The notes: generated by a model from the sequence alone, not told the origin. Positions 9,892 through 20,933 are shown, counted from the first letter of the stretch. The stretch is 32,110 nucleotides of DNA from Chara braunii (GCA_003427395.1 BFEA01000163.1:1591767-1623876); one strand, 5' to 3'. Numbers and translations: made by a program.

Positions 9892-10354
9892 GGCCCGCTG
9901 CTTACCAGCAGCATGAGCCTGGGTGAAGTGGGCCTTGGGGCAGATCTTGGTGGCATGTGGGTTCAATCTGGCCTGCTGTTGGGACAGCCTGCCGCACAAT
10001 GAAAAATGCGGCAGCCTCCCATGGGTACCCGCTGGCCCCGCCCCGCTCAGGTATAGTTCACCATCTTACGTGCCCCAACGGGCACACTCACAGTCAAACC
10101 TCTCACAGCACATCCGCGGGGGGGGCGGGCAGTACACCCGCCAAGGGCCCCGCTGCTGATACTCCTCCCTAGCCGTGGGTCAAAATACCCACAGTCCTTC
10201 CAAGCACCGTACATTGAAGGTCCTCGACTGCCGTGGCGACTACTAAGTCCGGCGTCACATCGCCGGACCCTATAAAGTCAAAATAACACAACAGTAAAAA
10301 AATAGAAAAAGAAAACATAGACAAACGTCGCGCGCCCCACTGACCCGTGACTCC
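9892..10354 (+). repeat. Direct repeat B, copy 1 (shorter)
   Basis: 463 bp matching 10594-10844 joined to 11170-11423. Shared landmarks are CAGCAGCATGAGCCTGGGTG, CCTGCCGCACAATG, CCGCGGGGGG, and CGCCGGACCCTATAAAGTC near the right. It contains the 12-bp word CCTCTCACAGCA once (10099-10110), at the point where copy 2 carries an extra 325 bp between two such words. It ends abruptly at a poly-T tract. Confidence 0.8.
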
Positions 10355-10397
10355 NTTTTTTTTTTTTTCTTTTTTTTTTTTTTCTTTTTTTTTTTTT
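10355..10397 (+). repeat. Poly-T tract with two C interruptions
   Basis: About 43 bases of T broken by single C residues, immediately at the end of repeat copy 1 (after CTCC at 10354). In copy 2 the same position continues as GCACACGCC. On the minus strand it is a poly-A tail-like sequence, so an L1-type retroposition or slippage at a breakpoint is possible. Confidence 0.6.
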
Positions 10398-10593
10398 GGC
10401 TGCCTTCACACTCTTCTCCTCCGCTAACTGGTGCACTAAGCCAGGCACCGCAACAGGCAGTGATTGACACAGTCCGGAGGCCGGTGGCCGCGGAAGTGGA
10501 AATCCGCTAAGGAGTGAGTAGCAACTCACCTGCTGAGTCAATCAGCCCTGAGGGCCGGTGGCTGCTGGCTCTTGCGGCGGGTAGGAGGGCACG

Positions 10594-11423
10594 GGCCCGC
10601 TGCTAAGCCAGCAGCATGAGCCTGGGTGAAGTGGGCCTTGGGGCCGATCTTGGTGGCAGTAGCGATCTTCAAATGAGAACTTTGAAGGCCGAAGTGGATG
10701 TGGGTTCAATCTGGCCTGCTGCTGGGACAGCCTGCCGCACAATGAAAAATGTGGCAGCCTCCCATGGGTACCCGCCCCGCTCAGGCATAGTTCACCATCT
10801 TACGTGCCCCAGCGGGCACGCTCACACTCAAACCTCTCACAGCAATGGTGGGAAGCGGACGGCGCACCGCATCGGCTGGCCCCGCCTTGCCCTCACTGCG
10901 CTACACCGCTGGGCTCTCAACTCGCCCCGGCTGCGCTCCCTGCTCCTCTCTATCGGCCAGCTGCTGCTCGACAGTGCGCCGCCCTTTCGGGTCCCCAACG
11001 GGCAACCCCTACACAGGCCGCCCTGCAGTTGAGGGCGCGGGCCTACTGCAGGCCCACAGCACGGTCCCATATGGTCCGCAACATGCCGTAGTACCGCGGT
11101 GGACCTTGCCATAGTGCCCCGGGCACAGTCCGCCAGCTCGCGGGTCCCAACGGCCCGCTCACTCACAAGCCTCTCACAGCACATCCGCGGGGGGGGGCCA
11201 GTACACCCGCCAAGGGCCCCGCCGCTGATACTCCTCCCTAGCCGTGGGTCAAAATACCCACCGTCCCTCCACGCACCGTACATTTAAGGTCCTCGACTGC
11301 CGTGGCGACCACTAACTCCGGCGTCACGTCGCCGGACCCTATAAAGTCAAAATAACACAACAGTAAAAAAATAGAAAAAGAAAACATAGACAAACGTCGC
11401 GCGCCCCACTGACCCGTGACTCC
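10594..11423 (+). repeat. Direct repeat B, copy 2 (longer)
   Basis: The left part 10594-10844 and right part 11170-11423 match copy 1. The intervening 10845-11169 is present only here and is bounded by CCTCTCACAGCA at 10833-10844 and 11170-11181. The left part also has about 35 extra bases (around 10661-10695) relative to copy 1. GC-rich, no recognised gene; the TATAAAG near the right end is in both copies and could be a TATA-like element of an unidentified LTR or promoter. Confidence 0.8.
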
Positions 11424-13800
11424 GCACACGCCTAGGCAGCGCACAGTTGCGCCTCACCGTCAATACCTCATGCCGCCACGTGCGCCCCTCACCCTGACAA
11501 GGACCTATGCTCCCGCTCACGTGCACGCCGTCAGGCGGGCGACACTGCACTTGCGTGAGCTGCAAAAAAAACACGCCAAATACCCTTGTAAGGGTATTTG
11601 GTACGACAGTCTTCCCGGACCCTATTAAACGACGTCCCCGTCGCACCAAGTATTTCTATTCAACTATAGTCTTCAGAAGAAGTACCTGATAATTTCCCCG
11701 AGTTTTTAACTTCAACTGAAACGGTCATCTAGTTGTATCAACACTAGACCTCGTTTCCTTAAGGCAATCCGTGCAGAAGCCAAAGGTCGAAACTATCATT
11801 CAATTTTTGATCAAAATTAGAAATCTATAATAGCCGAGTAATCGGCTAAGCACAAACACTCCTCCACTTCTACTTCAACAAAGTGGGCAAACCCACTTTC
11901 CACCCACTGTAATCACGGACGGAGAGCCATCCAAAGCCAAACTTAGGACTACAACACTCCCGGTCCCTTTGAGCGATGTTTATCGCGCCGGACACACTGA
12001 TCACCCCACCGCTGGCTAAGACTCAGACTCAGTGGTGGGTCAAATTTCAGGGCCTCTGTCTCTAGGTAGATTCTTCACCTTTCACCCATCACTTACTCAA
12101 ACTCAACCGATCCATATACTCTTTTTTACAAGCCCTCTCTCAGAAGAACACCTCATTGTAGGATTTAATCAGACACCTCAATCCTTCAGCTACTCTAGAA
12201 GATTTGGGTGTTGGACCCCATCATACATACCACAAATGTACCTTGTGGGCAGGGCCCCGTTAAGCCCAGTCCCATAAGGCACTATTACCATTCAAAAGTC
12301 ACTCATTTTTCTAACTCGTCAAAGGTATGGGCGGTGATATTCACTTAGTCTTTCAAAATAAAGAAGGTCACCCCTCTTCCCCATAGATCCTACTTTTATG
12401 AGTGTGATTCTTCACTTTTATCACACACCTTGCTAGTCCCATCCACAATTTTTGCTCAATGAGCAGCTCTCATAACTCTTTCCAAACAAAACTCAATGCC
12501 ACTTTCAATCAAAATTATAGTCGATTGGAGGGCCCCATAATCAGGTCGATCCTTCCTTTCGTGGATGGCACTCCCACCGGCTATTAGCAAAAACTTTAGT
12601 TTTTCTCCAGGAGCCTTAATCATGGAAGTCCCCGTCACAGACTAGACCGCTTGTGGCTCATAACAAGCTGAGTAAAGGGCTCACACCCAGCCTTACCAGC
12701 TTTTATGCGACTACGCAAGCGGGGATGCCGAATTGAACTGTTCCTCCCTTACCCCCTGCCACACACAAAACCACCCGGGACTCTCAGCCACTGGCCGGGA
12801 AAGGGCTTTCTTACATGACAGGCTTCCCTGCTGCAGATGACACGCTTACTGGCAGCTGAGGCCCAACAGAGTGGAACTGCCGATTTGGCCGGAGATAATA
12901 CTCTAACTCCATAAAAATTCTTTTTAAGCCAGCCCCTTCCATCAAGGCCTCAAGGGTGAGCCTTCCATAATAATTTTTAAGACTCCTTCCGTTCTGAAGG
13001 AGAATCACCCATAAAAATCCCTCAGCCATCCTCCCGCTCATGGATGGATTTGTTCATATAGCCTTAAGACATTTTTTCACTTGAAAATACCCTTCAAACT
13101 TTGCCAGGCCGCCCTTGGGCATAACCTCTCTCTTAATGGGATTTTTTGGACTCTTTGAGCCTTCCAGAAACATCTCACAAATAATCACGCTTTCTTCACT
13201 TCACCATTAATTAAAGTAATACACAAAAAGACTCACAAGGCCACTTTGATGGGAATGCCAATGACAACCGAAACATGCACGATCCTGCAACCCAGGGGAA
13301 TCAAAACTCGTCCCAAAAAAATTAATTCCCAGAAGAAAATCGGGTTATCCCAAGTCTCACACCCTCACAAATCTCAAATTATCACAAATTCATATCCCAA
13401 TCAAACCAGAGACCTTGTATAGCGTATCACACAGGTCATTTACGCAAAATAATATCAAATGTTCTTGCACAATTGGGTATGCGTTTAGCGTACAGACGAC
13501 AACTTCTTAAAAGACCTTCACTCGTATTTGACAAAAGTTAACGCCGGCTTAAAGAGAAGATAATCACATCCAAAATGTACGCACAACCCCAAAAGTAAAA
13601 ACGCACCCTCGATATCAAAAATATATACAGAAAAGGGCCTATGTCTCATAAAACTCATAGGTTTGGAAATAAAAGCAAGATAAGCAGGTAATCGCTCATT
13701 AGTTCTATCAATCGAGCCTACCGCGCTGTCATGCCTTTTCGAATGTCTATCTATTAGTCACTTAAGATCGCCGACACCATCCTCACCTAGGCAGACAACC
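11424..13800. other. Region where pol would be expected in element A, nothing recognised
   Basis: For a minus-strand gypsy element this interval lies downstream of gag, where protease, RT, RNase H and integrase should be. No YLDD-type RT box, retropepsin D-S/T-G, or integrase HHCC was found by reading the available frames. Two short minus-strand frames with protein-like composition, 13041-12811 (EGFLWVILLQNGRSL...) and 12638-12456 (KLKFLLIAGGSAIHERKDR...), may be remnants of a coding segment, but I recognise neither. Confidence 0.4.
11577..11600. repeat. Perfect 11-bp inverted repeat with 2-bp centre
   Basis: CAAATACCCTT-GT-AAGGGTATTTG. It lies just after the GC-rich block and a short A8 run. 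Too tight a loop for a stable RNA hairpin tip, but a strong DNA palindrome. It may mark a junction. Confidence 0.7.
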
Positions 13801-14880
13801 TCACCCCTCAATTCCTTTCTTTGCCATCTTACATCTGCGAGGGGTATGACCAGTCTTCCCACAACAAGTGCATACTATCCGCGTCCACCGTTCTCGTCCT
13901 CTTCTATTCCTTTGTCCAGTTCGACTTACAACTGACGACGTTCCATTGTCATCACATTCCTTAGTAGGATCAGGCGCAGCAGTTGGCAAGGCTATACCAA
14001 CTTCTTCCTGAACTCTTCGCTTTTCTATTCCCTTCTCATTTGGAGCGTCAAGCGTCCTCTCACAGGTATGAGTTGCAGCGTTCCTCTTTCCTGCCTGCGA
14101 CTATCTCCTCTCATCACCTGGCTCCCTATCCTTCTCCTTGCTCCATCTGTGATTTCGCTTGACGACCTTAGCGTCCTCTTGAAGTCCATCTTTCTTAGCA
14201 TCAGAGGTGCATGCCGCAGGGTCTTTTGGCCCCTTTCCAATCTCATTCTTCTCACTATTCAACACTTGCTTTCTTTTCCTTGCTTCTCGCAGAGTATGAC
14301 AGAGGTACTGATCGTAATCCCCCTCTACAAAATTTTCTCGTTTTTTGCCCCATATGAGTCTTCCTTCTGCCCCGCGGATCAAATCTCGTTGCTCAGCATC
14401 CGTAAAATTCATAAGGAAGACAAAACACTTGTCATGTTCAGACAACGCCCAGACCTTGCGGGACGCACGCTCATACTCCGCCAGGAAATGCCCTATTGAC
14501 ACGTAATTATATCGATCTACCTTCTCAAGATCATCTTTGGTCAGTTGTTCCTCACCTAGCCGGTACTTATTCCACATGTCATCATAAAACTTCCTCCATG
14601 ATGACCTCGCTCTTCTAACCAGCCCACTGACTTCCTCCTTCAAGCTTATATGGATATACTTTATGACCTCCTTCAGCATCTGCTCCTCACCCCATTTGCA
14701 GTGGGACGCTATCTGCCCAAACTTATCAAGGAAGTCAGAAACCCTATAGCCCTTGAAGAAGTTGATCTCAACCTTGGGTAGGTTGTCTCGCTCCCAATCA
14801 CGCACTCCCAGCAGGTAGGCAAGCTCCTTGACCCCAATCTTCCCCTGAGACCTTTCCATTTCGAGTTCCCTCGACCGCAT
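13801..14880 (-). pseudogene. gag polyprotein of LTR element A, with one amber codon
   Basis: Gag coats the element RNA in a virus-like particle. The frame starts at ATG 14880 (MRSRELEMERSQG); the upstream TTG extension at 14898 is unlikely in a eukaryote. It runs about 259 codons to a TAG at 14101-14103, then stays open in the same frame to a second stop at 13801. The segment with INFFKGYRVSDFLDKFGQ, W-G-E-E and a basic EARKRK tail resembles the core of plant gypsy gag proteins. After the amber, a CCHC zinc knuckle is clear at 13831-13872 (CTCCGKTGHTPRRC, spacing CX2CX4HX4C) and is followed by MAKKG and the stop. The amber separates capsid from nucleocapsid; it is either a defect or a readthrough site. 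No protease follows. Confidence 0.8.
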
Positions 14881-14898
14881 CACATGTTGAGCAAACAA

Positions 14899-17009
14899 CG
14901 AGTCACGTTAGGGTCGAGACTCGAGGGAAGTTACGCAACAAAATCTAATGCAGAATATATTCCTACTAGATTATGTCGTTCTCATCATGAAAACGCATAT
15001 AAGAATTTTATTCAGGAGAACGACGTTACCGAAGAGAGTCTTTAAATAAGTATCCACTTAAAACAACACATAAATATTCACTAATAGATCCCTCCAATCA
15101 TAGCTCAGGCATTAACCACTTATGGTTTCTATTATCAAGGCGGGACACAATATACATATGTCACATACGTGGATACTCCAAACATGAGTCCAAAATGCAG
15201 TACAACCCATGTTAAATAACATATACTCACGACAACAATCACAACATAATAAGCACAACTTATTGACAAGGGTTATAACTGAGGAACACGGTAAACTTTA
15301 TAAACAACAACATGAAGCCAACTCAACTGCCAGTTATATAACAAGACAAACCCTGGCAACACATTTCCATATTTTATAAGGCAGAAATAAGACTAGCAAT
15401 GAGTAAACAACATGATACAATTGTTACCTCTTCAACTCTTAAGCGAAGCATATATTACATAGGGGCGGTGTAATCCTCATAAGATAACATCCTGACTCCT
15501 GAGCCCCGCTCTAAAGATCAAGCCTCACCGCATCCCTGTCTGATTCCAGCGCAATCCTGTCATGGCCAGATGGATAACCCCATTCACACTTATCAAGGCA
15601 ACGAGGAGCGAACTCGCACCTTTACAAATATGGTGGCCCTACTTAGCGAGAGACGAGTCTAGGTCGCTATCCCAGATCCGCTCTCACTACGCAGTAGCTG
15701 TTTCACCTGGCCATCACAGCCTCAGCGAGGTAGCAAGTCCTTTCTTTTTTTCTCAACAGATAATGTAGTTACTTTCCCATCAAAGGAGAGACAACAACAC
15801 CCCACTAATAGACCAGGAACATAGCTCCGGCGTGGGTCTCACTATCAGTTTCGAGACTACCGCTTCCTTAAGCCTCATCGAGGGAGTAACAATTCAAGAA
15901 TGTACTTCCACTGAGGACAAATTATACACGCCGACTTAACCCCGTTTGGGAAGAACCACCTTCCACAGAAGCAAGTCACCCCATTCACTCCTGGTCTCAT
16001 GCCAGACGTGGGTTTCATGCAGAATCTATGTCCTCGTGGAAGGCAGTCCATACATACGCCATCAATCTGACATCAAACAAAACACAATGAAAGCACACAT
16101 ATAGAGATAACCAAACAAACAATCATAGATGCCATACATACGTATATCCCATATAATTAACACATAGGCCTCTCTTCGGACTAGCCAAACTAATACCCCA
16201 GCAATCCATACTCCTGAGGCTCCACTGGTAGCCAGCTAGAAAATCCTCAAGTGACTCCACTCATCGTCAACTGACATTATCAGAAAGCCTAGGCATGGTA
16301 CTGATCGCGGTAGTACGGGAGCACCTATCATATTACATCTCAGTCAGAGCTCAAGGAAAGATTTTTACAATTGGATTCCTCACTTCGCACCTTATCAGTC
16401 ATCTCCTCACCCATGCTGCTCTCATATCCGGAACATTCCTTAAGCAGGGGTCATATGACTAGGGGAGGTGCTCCATCTTAACTTGACTATCCCCCAAGGT
16501 AGGCTTAATACAGCGATCACGTAATGAGTCAATTAGCCTTGGATTCCGATCATGGGCATACTTAGCAATGTCAGTGCCACCTTACTCACTCCTAGCCGAC
16601 TCGAGCCTGCAAAGCATTACCCAAACTCATCGATCATTAAGATCAAAGAGTCCTTCAACTCCATTTAAATCGCATACTAGGCAGTGCTCACAACGCATAA
16701 TCAAGACGCTTGCCGATCTCAAGCGACCCTTACTACACCACTCAAGCCCCACTCACGAGATTAACCCTCACTTCATGCTTTATCCAATACCATATACGAT
16801 CAACCATTCCTCCTAACCCAGTCAATAGAGCAGAGGCGGTCATTCTCCGTGGATTATCAACCTGTCCCGAATCAAGGCTCGAGTTCTAAGGGTCTCTCAG
16901 CCTTTACGGTACTTCCAACGATAGTCAAGATAGAAGCCAATCGCCTTTGCCTACTTCTCACTTCCATACCCGGATGTCGTTCCACCAGGGACAACGGTAG
17001 GCAACCGTT
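14899..17009 (-). other. Long leader of element A, no gene
   Basis: About 2.1 kb between the primer site and gag. It is AT-rich, with only short unrelated frames on both strands. Long leaders are common in Tat/Ogre-like gypsy elements. Nothing else is recognised. Confidence 0.5.
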
Positions 17010-17028
17010 ATCCCCGGCAACGGCGCCA
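17010..17028 (-). other. Primer-binding site complementary to tRNA-Asp
   Basis: On the minus strand TGGCGCCGTTGCCGGGGAT, two bases downstream of the LTR end at 17031. It matches, over 19 nt, the complement of the 3' end of plant tRNA-Asp, including the CCA, as I remember that tRNA. This establishes the minus-strand orientation of element A and the LTR boundary. Confidence 0.85.
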
Positions 17029-17030
17029 CC

Positions 17031-18466
17031 TGTCGAGCGCATCGGTCCGACACCGCACCAGGGCAGAGCGGGACCCTCTCGGTCGCGTCACGCAGGAGTT
17101 GGTCTAAATCCTCGTCGCAATTATAGATGGAGCTTCCGCAAGCCACTCCGACCGAGTGCGCCAGCCATACCTCTCGCGAGCCCCTATGACAGGAAAGGGC
17201 TTACGCAAGGCACAACTTACCTCCACCTTACGGGAGCTGTCACCTCCCTTCGGTGGGCGTATCCCCGCCGAGCTACCAGTCCACAGTACGAAAGCTACTC
17301 GGTTGCAATCGCAGAGGTGGACCAGCCGAGGGCGTTTCTCGTTCGCTGTAGCACAGGGGGTATGCGCGGTAATACGCCTATCGGACCTGCACGCGAACCG
17401 ACATCTTGGGGGGCTGAGGTCCCAAGCGCGACTCGTCGTCGATCGACTAGGACGTATCCCACTCACCACGCGCACACCACTTTACGAACATAAAAATAAA
17501 ACACACACACACGCATATACGAAATGATACAACGCGACAACACTCCTAGTCCCTTCAGTAGCCGTCCCATAACTTTTCGATGCGGAAATCGGATAGGCGT
17601 TGCGCGCGAGACTTAGTATAAAACCGCGCGAACGCAGGGCTAACTCATATCGACTCACAATGCAAGCGCATACAAGCGGTCGCAATGATGGCGTACTATG
17701 TAGTACCCATACTCACGCGGTCCTCGCTAGTCTCGAGGGCCGCATTCGACACTCAAGTGTCGGCTGACACGCGCCTTTAGGGTTAATCTCTCCACGCTGG
17801 ACAACCGTCATGCGCGGTTGAGCACCACACACCCTCTTCTGCACCCTATGCAGAGTGGGTGGTACACAGGTCCATACCTGTGGTGGCAGTCGTTTCTTAC
17901 TACCCTGGAGATGAGCCTCACTCCAGGCCTGGACAAAAGTCAAGGGGTTTGACTTTGACGGCTTCCACGGACTACAACATCCAACTATCAAAATTAATAA
18001 GCAAAATCAATCAGTAAAATAAATAAACATCCCACACTCATATACCAAATCAGATTTCGAGATAAAGTAAAAGAAGGGGAAACATAAACCCATCAGGTAT
18101 GCAGATCGTGCGACACATGGTTGTCATTCTCACNGCCTCCAAAGTATGNCCCATATACCAAGCTCCAAAATACTAACCTGCATAAAACACAGACACANAC
18201 AATANCCACNTTGCCATACACCAATGTGGTCAATTTTACTGTTCCCTGTAACTNATACCACNCCTCACACACTCGAGCCCCAGTCATAATCCAATCTTCC
18301 ATAAATCTCACAAGTTCTCTATAATGGCCATTAAAAGAAGTCCAGTTAAAACCATCAAAGAAACATATCAAATCTCAGGGCTAAGGCAATCAGGTTGAGG
18401 TACAGGTGTGAGCAAAGTTGTGTCGTGAGCCGAAAAGTCGGCGATCAACCAACCGACTTGTTATGA
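17031..18466 (-). repeat. 5' LTR of element A (copy A2)
   Basis: 1436 bp with the 3' end (CA on the minus strand) at 17031-17032, next to the tRNA-Asp primer site. The 5' end is near 18466, where TCATAACAAG replaces the TGATAACAGG of copy A1. It carries the same TTGAC palindrome, TCCAGGCCTGGA palindrome and 92-codon ORF as A1. N bases at 18134, 18149, 18198, 18205, 18210, 18254 and 18262 mirror those in A1. Confidence 0.85.
18093..18371 (-). CDS. LTR-borne 92-codon ORF (copy in A2)
   Basis: Same frame as the one in A1, again with N-bearing codons. It ends a few codons after NDNHVSHDL. The single difference readable against A1 is at the HDL/HXL codon. Unrecognised. Confidence 0.3.
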   Translation of the reverse strand: MICFFDGFNWTSFNGHYRELVRFMEDWIMTGARVCEXWYXLQGTVKLTTLVYGXVXIXCVCVLCRLVFWSLVYGXYFGGXENDNHVSHDLHT

Positions 18467-18469
18467 GTG

Positions 18470-19760
18470 TTGGTTGATCGCCGACTTGTCGGCTCACGAC
18501 ACAACTTTGCTTACACCTGTACCTCAACTTGATTGCCTTAGCCCTGAGATTTGATGTGTTTCTTTGATGGTTTTAACTGGACTTCTTTTAATGGCCATTA
18601 TAGAGAACTTGTGAGATTTATGGAAGATTGGATTATGATTGGGGCTCGAGTGTGTGAGGCGTGGTATGAGTTACAGGGAACAGTAAAATTGACCACATTG
18701 GTGTATGGCAATATGGCTATTGTGTGTGTCTGTGTTTTATGCAGGTTAGTATTTTGGAGCTTGGTATACGGGCCATACTTTGGAGGCAGTGAGAATGACA
18801 ACCATGTGTCGCACGATCTGCATACCTGATGGGTTTATGTTTCCCCTTCTTTTACTTTATCTCGAAATGTGATTTGGTATATGAGTGTGGGATGTTTATT
18901 TATTTTACTGATTGATTTTGCTTATTAATTTTGATAGTTGGATGTTGTAGTCCGTGACAGCCGTCAAAGTCAAACCCCTTGACTTTTGTCCAGGCCTGGA
19001 GTGGGGCTCATCTCCAGGGTAGTAAGAAACGACTGCCACCACAGGTATGGACCTGTGTACCACCCACTCTGCATAGGGTGCAGAAGAGGGTGTGTGGTGC
19101 TCAACTGCGCATGGCGGTTGTCCAGCGTGGACAGATTAACCCTCAAGGCGCGTGTCAGCCGACACTTGAGTGTCGAATGCGGCCCTCGAGACTAGCGAGG
19201 ACCTCGTGAGTATGGGTACTACATAGTACGCCATCATTGCGACCGCTTGTGTGCGCTTGCATTGCAAGTCGATATGAGTTAGCCCTGCGTCCGCGCGGTT
19301 TTATACTAAGTCTCGCGCGCGACGCCTATCCGATTTCCGCATCGAAAAGTTATGGGACGGCTACTGAAGGGACTAGGAGTGTTGTCGCGTTGTATCGTTT
19401 CGTATATGAGTGTGTGTGTGTTTTATTTTTGTGTTCGTAAAGTGGTGTGCACGTGGTGAGTGGGATACGTCCTAGTCGACCGACGACGAGTCGCGCTTGG
19501 GACCAAAACCCCCCAAGATGTCGGTTCGCGTGCGGGTCCGATAGGCGTATTACCGCGCGTACCCCCTATGCTACAGCGAACGAGAAACGCCCTCGGCTGG
19601 TCCACCTCTGTGATTGCAACCGAGTAGCTTTCGTACTGTGGACTGGTAGCTCGGCGGGGATACGCCCACCGAAGGGAGGTGACAGCTCCCGTAAGGTGGA
19701 GGTAAGTTGTGCCTCGCGTAGGCCCTATCCTGTCATAGGGGCTCGCGAGAGGTATGGCTG
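18470..19760 (+). repeat. Inverted family-A LTR (copy A3), cut by the assembly gap
   Basis: Reverse complement of 17162-18453, near-identical, starting at GTTGGTTGATCG. Its first 14 or so bases are missing relative to A1 and A2, and about 131 bp at the 3' end would lie in the N gap. It contains no N, unlike A1 and A2, so it is the most reliable copy for the LTR sequence. Together with A2 it forms a 2.6-kb inverted repeat with a 16-bp centre (18454-18469). Confidence 0.9.
18551..18829 (+). CDS. LTR-borne 92-codon ORF (intact copy in A3)
   Basis: The only copy without ambiguous bases. It starts MMCFFDGFNWTSFNG, contains RELVRFMEDW and GARVCEAWYELQG, then a hydrophobic Cys/Val stretch (about residues 58-74), and ends GPYFGGSENDNHVSHDLHT. 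It runs in LTR sense. It may be a captured host exon, or a chance frame; the third-position pattern is not informative enough to decide. No homologous family is recognised. Confidence 0.35.
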   Translation: MMCFFDGFNWTSFNGHYRELVRFMEDWIMIGARVCEAWYELQGTVKLTTLVYGNMAIVCVCVLCRLVFWSLVYGPYFGGSENDNHVSHDLHT

Positions 19761-20743
19761 NNNNNNNNNNNNNNNNNNNNNNNNNNNNNNNNNNNNNNNN
19801 NNNNNNNNNNNNNNNNNNNNNNNNNNNNNNNNNNNNNNNNNNNNNNNNNNNNNNNNNNNNNNNNNNNNNNNNNNNNNNNNNNNNNNNNNNNNNNNNNNNN
19901 NNNNNNNNNNNNNNNNNNNNNNNNNNNNNNNNNNNNNNNNNNNNNNNNNNNNNNNNNNNNNNNNNNNNNNNNNNNNNNNNNNNNNNNNNNNNNNNNNNNN
20001 NNNNNNNNNNNNNNNNNNNNNNNNNNNNNNNNNNNNNNNNNNNNNNNNNNNNNNNNNNNNNNNNNNNNNNNNNNNNNNNNNNNNNNNNNNNNNNNNNNNN
20101 NNNNNNNNNNNNNNNNNNNNNNNNNNNNNNNNNNNNNNNNNNNNNNNNNNNNNNNNNNNNNNNNNNNNNNNNNNNNNNNNNNNNNNNNNNNNNNNNNNNN
20201 NNNNNNNNNNNNNNNNNNNNNNNNNNNNNNNNNNNNNNNNNNNNNNNNNNNNNNNNNNNNNNNNNNNNNNNNNNNNNNNNNNNNNNNNNNNNNNNNNNNN
20301 NNNNNNNNNNNNNNNNNNNNNNNNNNNNNNNNNNNNNNNNNNNNNNNNNNNNNNNNNNNNNNNNNNNNNNNNNNNNNNNNNNNNNNNNNNNNNNNNNNNN
20401 NNNNNNNNNNNNNNNNNNNNNNNNNNNNNNNNNNNNNNNNNNNNNNNNNNNNNNNNNNNNNNNNNNNNNNNNNNNNNNNNNNNNNNNNNNNNNNNNNNNN
20501 NNNNNNNNNNNNNNNNNNNNNNNNNNNNNNNNNNNNNNNNNNNNNNNNNNNNNNNNNNNNNNNNNNNNNNNNNNNNNNNNNNNNNNNNNNNNNNNNNNNN
20601 NNNNNNNNNNNNNNNNNNNNNNNNNNNNNNNNNNNNNNNNNNNNNNNNNNNNNNNNNNNNNNNNNNNNNNNNNNNNNNNNNNNNNNNNNNNNNNNNNNNN
20701 NNNNNNNNNNNNNNNNNNNNNNNNNNNNNNNNNNNNNNNNNNN
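19761..20743. other. Assembly gap (983 N)
   Basis: Unknown sequence. By structure it should contain the last ~131 bp of LTR copy A3 and possibly further element sequence. Frames reported across it are meaningless. Confidence 1.
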
Positions 20744-20882
20744 TCCCGGCCCCGCACCAGCAGCTACCCCGGTCCCACGAGTGGTGGGTGTGGCCCCGGG
20801 GGGGGTCCGGGGTGGGGCATAAAACCCCATTTTTGGGGTTTAGCCCATGTGGTGCGCGCTTTCGCTGCGCACCCCCCACTAT

Positions 20883-20933
<51 letters not shown>

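Noticed and set aside
10270-10541. Lys-rich frames on the minus strand
   Set aside because: They are translations of the poly-T/poly-A tract.
14896-14898. TTG start for gag of element A
   Set aside because: Non-ATG start in a eukaryotic element is unlikely; an in-frame ATG lies six codons downstream at 14880.
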